A stretch of DNA of 8,382 nucleotides from Prevotellaceae bacterium (GTDB lineage: Bacteria > Bacteroidota > Bacteroidia > Bacteroidales > UBA932): positions 1 to 8,382 of the forward strand of contig JAITOP010000081.1 in the NCBI GenBank assembly GCA_031289895.1, written 5' to 3'. The notes below the pieces were generated by a model. It was not told the origin of the DNA and did no database searches. It worked only from the letters and a program-made list of their open reading frames with translations. The stretch's first letter is position 1. Each line of letters begins with the position of its first letter. The position numbers and the translations under genes were made by a program. Shown piece by piece: positions 1 to 5,401 of the stretch.

Positions 1-1362
1 TCTCTTGAGTTACACTACAAAGATATGTTATTTTTGACAATAAGAGCACGTAACGACTGGTCGTCAACATTACCAGTGGAGAACAATAGTTATTTCTATC
101 CCGCTGTAGAGTTGTCGTGGATAGCATCAGACCTTTCCATATTGAAAAATAATCCGGTATTGAGTTATCTTAAATTTAAAGGAGCAATTGCTCAGGTAGG
201 TAAAGACGCTACACCTTACTCCATATATCCGGCTTTACAAGCATCTGAATATTATGGCGGCGGATACCGATATGGATGGACGGGACCTAATTCAGCTCTG
301 AAACCTGAAATACAAACTCAATATGAGGTTGGTTTTGAGGCTCGTTTATGGGGAACACGTGTAAATACAGATTTTACATTCTATAAAACACGTTGCGACG
401 ACCAAATAGTTAATGGTTTTAGAGCAAGCTATGCTACAGGTTTTGTGTTAAATAACAGAAATATGGGTAGGTTTGACAATTGGGGCTGGGAAGCTCATAT
501 AGATGCAGATGTTCTGAAAAATAAAAATTTCACATGGAATATTGGAGTTAATGCAAGCAGAAGTTACTCGAAAGTTGTTTCGCTACCCGACGGTATAACT
601 GAATATTATGATGCATACACATGGGTTGTTGACGGAATACGCAATGGTATAGCTCCCGGAAACTCTATTACAACACTAACAGTAATTCCTAAAAAACGAA
701 ATAAAGATGGAAAACTGATTATATCAAGAACAACCGGTCTTCCTATATCCGAAGCAGCTGATGTTTGGAAAGTGTATTGCGATCGTGAACCAAAATTAAG
801 ATTCGGAATAAGCACTATGCTTAGATATAAACAATTTCAATTATCGGCATTATTTGATGGAAGACTTGGTGCAACCGTAATAAATGGAACAGGACGTTGG
901 ATGTGGCAACGTGGTATGAGCGAAAGCTCTGTAGCATGGCGTGAAGGTGGTTCTATAATTTTTGATGGCATACTTGATGATGAATTTGTAGATACAGATA
1001 ATCCAACAAAAAACACTATTATTGTTCCTCTTAGATTAGGAGGTACAGATGGTACTGTTATTTATCCGGGAATGGCTGAAGACTGGATTGAAAGAAATGT
1101 TCATTATGTAAGATTACAGGAATTGCGTTTCACTTATAAAGTTCATCGTCAATGGTTGCAAAAAGTAACTAAAGGCACATTGACTGATGCATCTATATTT
1201 GTTGCCGGTAACGATTTGGTTGTATTTACAAATTACACAGGTCTTGACGTTGTTGGAAATTCAAACTCGGCAGCGTTAGGCGGTACAGGTGGTTTTGGAA
1301 TAGATAATTTTTCTATCCCAAGTCCTCGCGGTATTACATTTGGTCTTACTTTAACTTTTTAA
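1..1362 (+). CDS. SusC/RagA-type TonB-linked outer-membrane transporter, C-terminal part (5' end outside the window)
   Basis: This is the C-terminal 453 residues of a TonB-dependent outer-membrane beta-barrel that would import a bound nutrient using TonB energy. The frame is open from base 1, so the gene is cut by the window edge; the first internal ATG, at base 25, is not a start. Seen in the sequence: the SusC-type strand YKDMLFLTIRARNDWSSTLP near the beginning, the LKPE block followed by a glutamate-containing strand (QTQYEVGFEARLW) around visible residues 100-115, many alternating aromatic strands, and a final GLTLTF ending in phenylalanine, as expected for barrel insertion. The signal peptide, carboxypeptidase-like N-terminal domain and plug are upstream and not visible. 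Full SusC proteins are about 1000 residues, so roughly half is here. The SusD gene starts 11 bases downstream. The substrate cannot be inferred. Confidence 0.95.
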   Translation, partial: SLELHYKDMLFLTIRARNDWSSTLPVENNSYFYPAVELSWIASDLSILKNNPVLSYLKFKGAIAQVGKDATPYSIYPALQASEYYGGGYRYGWTGPNSALKPEIQTQYEVGFEARLWGTRVNTDFTFYKTRCDDQIVNGFRASYATGFVLNNRNMGRFDNWGWEAHIDADVLKNKNFTWNIGVNASRSYSKVVSLPDGITEYYDAYTWVVDGIRNGIAPGNSITTLTVIPKKRNKDGKLIISRTTGLPISEAADVWKVYCDREPKLRFGISTMLRYKQFQLSALFDGRLGATVINGTGRWMWQRGMSESSVAWREGGSIIFDGILDDEFVDTDNPTKNTIIVPLRLGGTDGTVIYPGMAEDWIERNVHYVRLQELRFTYKVHRQWLQKVTKGTLTDASIFVAGNDLVVFTNYTGLDVVGNSNSAALGGTGGFGIDNFSIPSPRGITFGLTLTF

Positions 1363-1373
1363 AATATATTAAA

Positions 1374-3422
1374 ATGAAAAAAATATTAACAATATTATTA
1401 TCAATTGTATTCGTTTTATCAATTACAAATTGTGATTCATATCTGGATGTCAACAAGAATCCGGATGCTCCCGATTACGTTGACTCTTATTTAAAATTAG
1501 CTCCTATAACACAAGAAATGCAAGGACTTTATTATGATCAAAGAGCAATAGGAACTATGGTTCAAATGATGGGAACAAATTCATACACTAATTTTGCTAA
1601 CCATTATTATAGCGTTAATAGTGATGCCGGAGCTGAATATTGGCGTGTTGCATACTTTCTTCATGGTATAAATCTCGAAGAAATGATAAATCAATGCCTC
1701 GCTAATAATGAATATGCTTTTGCCGGTATTGGTATGGTAATAAAAGCATTTGATTGGGATTTGATTGTAAAATACCATGGAGATATTCCTTTTAAAGAAA
1801 AATACAATCCTTCTCAAACTGTTTTCCCTTATGATTCACCAAAAGATGTGTATCCCGAAGTTCGCAAACTCGCATATCAGGCTATAAAATATATTGAAAT
1901 GGAAGAGGCTGATATGAGCAAATATGGTACATTAATTTCTGCAAACGATTATATTTATAAGGGGAATGCAGTAAAATGGAAAAAATTTGCTTATGCTATA
2001 CTTGCTCGTAATTATATTTCTTTATCTAACAAAACTGATTTCATTAGCAGTGGTTTTGCTGATTCTGCAATTTATTGTGCCCAACACGCATTTGAATCAA
2101 CAGCCGATGATGCAGTTCTTGAAGTTGCTGCCGAAGGCGAAACAAAAGATTTACATCCCAATTTCTGGGGCGTTTACAGATCAAATATAGGATACAGTAG
2201 TGGCTATGGTTGGTATTTTCAAAATCAATATGCCGTACAAACATTAGGAGGAACAGTTCCTATTTACGATGAAAACACAGGAGAAAGAATGCCTGCGGAT
2301 GCTGATGCTGAAACAAGAAAATGGTATCCTTACGAACTCAATCCTACACAAATAATAAGCGACACTATTCGTAGCGTTGATGGTCATTTAGACCCTCGTA
2401 TTGCAGTGCTTTTAGGTTTTGAAGAAAAAAGATATTCAGAATATAAAATAACTGATACTTTTAATATTATAACATCAAGACCAAATCCTGGAGTTGGAGA
2501 TAATTATGCTTACGACACAGTAAAACTTCCTTATACAGAAGTGTTCCCCACAGAAAAAGATTATGTAAAAAATTATATGTCTAAAAGATTTTTAGGAGGG
2601 GCACAAACTACAAGAGCTGGCAGTATTTCTGTTTCTTACGGAGGAACTGTTCACTATGCTCCAAGTTTTTATGGAATAAGTCTTGATGTGGTTCAAACAC
2701 CTGCAGTAGCCGGTTATGGTCGGTGGTTATATAGAGATGGAGCACCATATATAATATCAACTTATGCCGAAATGAAGTTCATTACTGCAGAAGCTTACTG
2801 GAAAAAAGGAGATAAAGCAAATGCACTTCAAGCGTTAAAAGATGGTGTTGCCGCTCACATGGATTTCTGTGAAAAATATATTGTATTACCAACAAACAGC
2901 GTAGGCGGAGATAAAATTACAAAGGCAACTTTCAGAACTTTGGCAAACGAATATCTTGCCAGTCCTTATGTTGGAGGTTTAACAGTTGGCAACCTGACGC
3001 TCAGCCATATTATGATGCAAAAATGGGTAACTCTGTATCCGTGGGGTGCACACGAAGCATTTGTAGATATGCGCAAATATCACTGGGATATTGATTACAC
3101 AGGCGACTATCCGAAATCGGGTAACGGATGGACAATTGACAGACTTGACCAAAAATGGGATTCGAATGCAGCAAAAGTTTATAAAGGCTTTTATTTGCGC
3201 CCATCAAGAGCAGGTAAAATAATAGCAAGTGACCCTGCCGCACAATTTAATTTATATAACGAAGGTGCTCCTTGCTACCGCATTCGTCCTCGTTATAATT
3301 CCGAATATATATGGAACGTTCCAAGTTTAAACTCGTTAAAACCAATACAAGGTACTGCGCCTAATTATCAATGCTCAATTCCATGGTTTGCTTATCCGGG
3401 GGATGTTCCCGAAACATTATAA
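1374..3422 (+). CDS. SusD/RagB-family nutrient-binding outer-membrane lipoprotein
   Basis: This is the predicted surface lipoprotein that caps the upstream SusC barrel and captures substrate. The N-terminus is a lipoprotein signal peptide: MKK, a hydrophobic stretch, then ITNC with the lipidated cysteine at residue 20. Asn at -1 is not the commonest lipobox residue. The mature protein begins CDSYLDVNKNPDAP, a typical SusD-like opening. Other family-like segments are YHGDIPF (134-140), the helical stretches at 160-175 and 201-220 (KWKKFAYAILARNYISLSNK), and the late TPR-like helix YAEMKFITAEAYWKKGDKA from residue 464. At 682 residues it is longer than the usual 500-600 or so. The ATG lies 11 bases after the SusC stop in an A/T-rich leader without a Shine-Dalgarno site, which supports co-transcription. 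The family call is secure; the ligand is unknown. Confidence 0.95.
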   Translation: MKKILTILLSIVFVLSITNCDSYLDVNKNPDAPDYVDSYLKLAPITQEMQGLYYDQRAIGTMVQMMGTNSYTNFANHYYSVNSDAGAEYWRVAYFLHGINLEEMINQCLANNEYAFAGIGMVIKAFDWDLIVKYHGDIPFKEKYNPSQTVFPYDSPKDVYPEVRKLAYQAIKYIEMEEADMSKYGTLISANDYIYKGNAVKWKKFAYAILARNYISLSNKTDFISSGFADSAIYCAQHAFESTADDAVLEVAAEGETKDLHPNFWGVYRSNIGYSSGYGWYFQNQYAVQTLGGTVPIYDENTGERMPADADAETRKWYPYELNPTQIISDTIRSVDGHLDPRIAVLLGFEEKRYSEYKITDTFNIITSRPNPGVGDNYAYDTVKLPYTEVFPTEKDYVKNYMSKRFLGGAQTTRAGSISVSYGGTVHYAPSFYGISLDVVQTPAVAGYGRWLYRDGAPYIISTYAEMKFITAEAYWKKGDKANALQALKDGVAAHMDFCEKYIVLPTNSVGGDKITKATFRTLANEYLASPYVGGLTVGNLTLSHIMMQKWVTLYPWGAHEAFVDMRKYHWDIDYTGDYPKSGNGWTIDRLDQKWDSNAAKVYKGFYLRPSRAGKIIASDPAAQFNLYNEGAPCYRIRPRYNSEYIWNVPSLNSLKPIQGTAPNYQCSIPWFAYPGDVPETL

Positions 3423-3441
3423 ACATTAAAACAATAAGAAT

Positions 3442-4293
3442 ATGAAAGTATTAAAATATTATTTAAGTTTAGCTGTAATTTTGTTTATTACAGCATCATG
3501 TACAAAACACGATATGACATTTACAGGGCAAATAAAATTTGACCCTGCAACACAATCGGCATTTCAGCTTCATTACTTTGTTCCTATTCTAACTGCAGAT
3601 TCAAATTACATAAAGATGGTTAAACTAAACGATGAAATTATTTATCGTACCAATATTGCAACATTTAATGCAGCTCCATCAGGTGCTGTGGGCAAATTTT
3701 TCTACGCTCCTAAAGGAAAATCAAATATTAAATTATATTTCCGTAAAGAATCAGCTCCTGATTATACATTGGTATATGATAAGGATGTTACTCTTGATGC
3801 CGGCGTGTATTATAATATTTTTGTTCACGATTTTAACAAAGAATCAGTAATTATAAACAATGATTATCCTTACACTAAAGACCCGATACATCAGGATAGT
3901 TGCGGATATGTAAAATTTTATAATTTTATGTATGACACTGTTAATGTACCTACAACATTAAAATTGCAATATAAACGTCAAGACCATTTTACGGGTCAAT
4001 GGGTAAATGTAGGTCCTCCGGTTGCTTTTGGAGAATGTACCGGCTGGCAGCCTGTAATTGTTAAACGACCTGCCGGTGTAATACCCGGAAATATAAGAGT
4101 TGACTATATGATTGATGTAATTGATGCAGCAGGAAATAGCAGCACTTTAAGACGAATGAATGCATCAGGTGCTTACGCCGATTATACTGATTATTGGTCT
4201 TGCCAGATAGGACGCCACTATCATCATATTTTTAGTGGCTACAGAACAGATAAAACAATTCGTGCAGAAGTTAGACTATTTACAGCATGGTAA
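3442..4293 (+). CDS. SusCD-associated lipoprotein with a DUF4397-like domain
   Basis: This is a predicted 283-residue lipoprotein encoded 19 bases after the SusD gene and probably in the same operon. The signal peptide ends in a good lipobox, ITASC, with the lipidated cysteine at residue 20. The rest is rich in beta-type sequence without membrane segments. Residues about 79-130 (SGAVGKFFYAPKGKSN, then VTLDAGVYYNIFVHD) resemble the strand pattern of DUF4397 proteins, which often carry an LxAGxxYT-like segment. A second beta-rich part begins near residue 154 (CGYVKFYNFMYD). Cysteines 154, 199 and 244 in the mature part could form disulfides. Its position suggests an accessory surface protein that helps the SusCD pair bind its substrate, like the extra surface glycan-binding proteins of other Sus loci, but that role is inferred from context only. 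The DUF4397 link is a pattern impression and not a computed match. Confidence 0.85.
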   Translation: MKVLKYYLSLAVILFITASCTKHDMTFTGQIKFDPATQSAFQLHYFVPILTADSNYIKMVKLNDEIIYRTNIATFNAAPSGAVGKFFYAPKGKSNIKLYFRKESAPDYTLVYDKDVTLDAGVYYNIFVHDFNKESVIINNDYPYTKDPIHQDSCGYVKFYNFMYDTVNVPTTLKLQYKRQDHFTGQWVNVGPPVAFGECTGWQPVIVKRPAGVIPGNIRVDYMIDVIDAAGNSSTLRRMNASGAYADYTDYWSCQIGRHYHHIFSGYRTDKTIRAEVRLFTAW

Positions 4294-4326
4294 ATCGATT
4301 TGGTTGTACATTATGTAATAAAAAAA

Positions 4327-4339
4327 GAGGATAATCCTC
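4327..4339 (+). other. Small palindrome ahead of the 92-nt element
   Basis: GAGGA (4327-4331), loop TAA, then TCCTC (4335-4339) can form a 5-bp hairpin right after an A-run and one base before the larger inverted repeat. It could be part of the same structured element. On its own it is too short to be called functional. Confidence 0.35.
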
Positions 4340-4340
4340 G

Positions 4341-4432
4341 CTCTGTTCGGCGCAGTTATTTGCACGTTGAAAAAGGACACCAGCCTTTTTAGTCTTATAA
4401 TTAAAAAGCGAATGCTGCGCCGCTTAACAGAG
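4341..4432 (+). promoter_or_regulatory. 92-nt nested inverted repeat between the SusCD operon and the HU gene
   Basis: The left arm CTCTGTTCGGCGCAG (4341-4355) pairs over all 15 bases with the right arm at 4415-4432, which carries a 3-base bulge (CTT, 4423-4425). Across a small internal loop, ATTTGC (4358-4363) pairs with GCGAAT (4408-4413) using one G-U pair. A further 7-bp hairpin sits in the centre (4370-4390). The element ends 57 bases before the HU start codon and begins 47 bases after the lipoprotein stop. It could be a structured leader or attenuator of the HU gene, a read-through control element, or a small non-coding palindromic repeat with terminal inverted repeats. The pairing is read directly from the sequence; the function is not known. 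Confidence 0.55.
4370..4390 (+). terminator. Terminator-like hairpin, candidate end of the SusCD operon
   Basis: AAAAAGG (4370-4376) and CCTTTTT (4384-4390) form a 7-bp stem around the loop ACACCAG. The A-run before and T-run at the end would allow termination in either direction. It is the first such hairpin after the lipoprotein gene (stop at 4293). The stem holds only two G-C pairs, so termination strength is doubtful. Confidence 0.45.
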
Positions 4433-4489
4433 TTTGAAAAAGTAAATTATCATTTATAAACAAAAATGTTTAACTAATAAAAAAAAATT

Positions 4490-4882
4490 ATGGCAGTACA
4501 TTTCGTAGTAATAGAAAGGGGAAATCCTAATGACCCTGCTGCGCCTAAAAAGTTTTATGCGCAGGCAAAAGGAGCCGGAGAGTTAACGTTTAAAAAACTA
4601 AGTAAAGAGATAGCCGAAGGCAGCACAACTGTAAGCGACACAGATGTTTTAGCCGTACTCAACGACCTAACCAAGTTGCTGAAGCGGCATTTGGATGCAG
4701 GCGAGATAGTTCGCTTCGGCGATTTCGGCACGTTTCAGATAAGCGTAAGTAGCACCGGAGCAGAAACAGAAGCAAAGTTCAACGCCTCGCATATACATTC
4801 GCCAAAGGTAATTTTTCGTGCAGGAGTAGATTTAAAAGAAATGCTTAATAATTTGAAATACACAAAAGCAGCAAAGAAATAA
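4490..4882 (+). CDS. HU-related histone-like DNA-binding protein (Bacteroidota HU-like type)
   Basis: This is a predicted 130-residue nucleoid-associated DNA-binding protein of the HU/IHF superfamily. Residues about 32-70 match the helical dimerisation half (FKKLSKEIAEGSTTVSDTD, VLNDLTKLLKRHL). Residues 74-82 carry the turn VRFGDFGTF, equivalent to the GFGTF motif of HU. The C-terminal part, with GAETEAKFNASHI and then PKVIFRAGVDLKEML, matches the HU-like family of Bacteroidota. In that family the DNA-binding arm differs from classical HU, and the canonical RNPxTG arm motif is absent here. The N-terminal extension (residues 1-30) is usual for this family. The ATG follows an A-run with no Shine-Dalgarno site. 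The gene stands alone between the 92-nt inverted repeat and strong downstream hairpins, so it is probably monocistronic. Which DNA sites it binds cannot be told. Confidence 0.92.
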   Translation: MAVHFVVIERGNPNDPAAPKKFYAQAKGAGELTFKKLSKEIAEGSTTVSDTDVLAVLNDLTKLLKRHLDAGEIVRFGDFGTFQISVSSTGAETEAKFNASHIHSPKVIFRAGVDLKEMLNNLKYTKAAKK

Positions 4883-4911
4883 TATGATTTATCAGGCATT
4901 AATTAAGAACA

Positions 4912-4953
4912 AAAAAGGGGCGTTCCCTTTTAACAAAGGGGACGTCCCTTTTT
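4912..4953 (+). terminator. Strong 19-bp-stem hairpin with T-run, probable terminator of the HU gene
   Basis: The arm at 4912-4930 (AAAAAGGGGCGTTCCCTTT) pairs along its whole length with 4935-4953 around the loop TAAC. The stem has 19 bp including two G-U pairs. The stem ends in five T, and it begins 30 bases after the HU stop. The A-run on the left arm would let it terminate from the other side too. It may equally be a copy of a dispersed palindromic repeat that serves as a terminator. Confidence 0.7.
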
Positions 4954-4956
4954 AAT

Positions 4957-4974
4957 AAAAGGAGTACTCCTTTT
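4957..4974 (+). repeat. 18-bp perfect palindrome, possible second terminator
   Basis: AAAAGGAGTACTCCTTTT reads the same on both strands and is followed by one more T. It lies 3 bases after the 19-bp-stem hairpin. Its right half can alternatively pair with the next bases: CCTTTT (4969-4974) with AAAAGG (4979-4984). A backup terminator or a palindromic repeat copy are both possible. Confidence 0.55.
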
Positions 4975-5007
4975 TGGCAAAAGGCGGCGGGAAATTAAAA
5001 ATTAATA

Positions 5008-5047
5008 GTCTGAATCAGGATTTACAGGATTTTTAGATTTACAGGAT
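5008..5047 (+). repeat. Short dispersed-type repeat with a 17-base internal period
   Basis: The 12-mer GATTTACAGGAT occurs at 5019-5030 and again at 5036-5047, behind the lead-in GTCTGAATCAG. Motifs of this GATTTACAGGAT type are, from memory, scattered in non-coding DNA of many Bacteroidota genomes. Within this window only the internal duplication can be proved. Confidence 0.6.
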
Positions 5048-5057
5048 TAAGAAAACG

Positions 5058-5128
5058 AAAACAAATACAAAAAAAGTCCGAAGGACTAAATATGAATAAC
5101 CCTCAATGAAGCGTAGCGATTGGGGGAT
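5058..5128 (+). repeat. 71-bp tandem repeat unit, copy 1, with two hairpins
   Basis: This unit is repeated at 5131-5201 with one difference in 71 bases (T at 5103 where copy 2 has C). It contains hairpin A, AGTCC-GAA-GGACT (5075-5087), and hairpin B, an 8-bp stem between 5100-5107 and 5119-5126 with an 11-base loop. The T at 5103 turns a C-G pair of hairpin B into a T-G wobble, so the fold survives in a + strand transcript. No protein-coding role is evident. Confidence 0.85.
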
Positions 5129-5130
5129 AA

Positions 5131-5201
5131 AAAACAAATACAAAAAAAGTCCGAAGGACTAAATATGAATAACCCCCAATGAAGCGTAGCGATTGGGGGA
5201 T
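5131..5201 (+). repeat. 71-bp tandem repeat unit, copy 2, with two hairpins
   Basis: This is the second copy of the unit at 5058-5128, separated from it by two bases (AA), so the period is 73. Hairpin A lies at 5148-5160. Hairpin B pairs CCCCCAAT (5173-5180) with ATTGGGGG (5192-5199) around an 11-base loop, here with eight Watson-Crick pairs. Two copies are too few, and the internal symmetry is wrong, for a CRISPR array. Confidence 0.85.
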
Positions 5202-5214
5202 GAATGAATGAAAA

Positions 5215-5246
5215 ACGCCGCCCCCCAGCCCCCTAAAGGGGAATTT
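5215..5246 (+). repeat. C-rich/G-rich dispersed-type repeat
   Basis: A run of C-rich sequence ends in CCCCTAAAGGGG (5230-5241), a short self-complementary core, followed by AATTT. Motifs of the form CCCCCAGCCCCCTAAAGGGG are, from memory, frequent between genes in Bacteroidota. Its G+C content stands out sharply from the surrounding A+T-rich DNA. Only one copy is in the window. Confidence 0.5.
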
Positions 5247-5264
5247 GGCAGTGCAGTAAATGTA

Positions 5265-5286
5265 GAGACGTAGCACGCTGCGTCTC
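5265..5286 (+). repeat. GAGACG/CGTCTC hairpin repeat
   Basis: Bases 5265-5273 pair with 5278-5286 in a 9-bp stem with one T-G pair and the loop CACG. The TGTAGAGACG lead-in is typical of a dispersed palindromic motif seen in many bacterial genomes. It could act as a weak structure in RNA, but no T-run follows, so it is not a classical terminator. Confidence 0.55.
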
Positions 5287-5321
5287 CCTGCAATAACATT
5301 TAGGGGCAAAAAAATTGAAAA

Positions 5322-5374
5322 ATAAACCGCACAAAGATTACACAGACAAAAAAACCTTGTAAACCTTGTGTAAA
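5322..5374 (+). repeat. ACACAGA-type repeat remnant in the leader of the large exported protein
   Basis: The stretch reads as a CACAAAGATTACACAGA motif followed by two imperfect copies, CCTTGTAAA (5355-5363) and CCTTGTGTAAA (5364-5374). It resembles short dispersed repeats of Bacteroidota. It lies just ahead of the start codon at 5402, so it is probably part of the leader or promoter region of that gene. No convincing TTTG/TAnnTTTG promoter could be recognised inside it. Confidence 0.4.
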
Positions 5375-5401
5375 ATAATAAAAAACAAACAACAAAACAA
5401 C

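Noticed and set aside
1987..2190. Overlapping + strand frame of 67 codons inside the SusD gene
   Set aside because: It is a shadow in another frame of a gene with clear family motifs throughout.
4294..4489. tRNA or other known RNA gene in the structured gap
   Set aside because: The inverted repeat does not form a cloverleaf, has no CCA end or conserved T-loop sequence, and matches no RNA family I can recognise.
5058..5201. Possible CRISPR array
   Set aside because: There are only two units, adjacent with a 2-base gap and no unique spacers, and each unit has two internal hairpins. This is a tandem duplication.
5103..5309. Minus-strand open frame of 68 codons across the repeat mosaic
   Set aside because: It consists almost entirely of the duplicated repeat, the C-rich motif and the hairpin repeat read in reverse. 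It has no protein-like domain, and such frames are artefacts of repeats.
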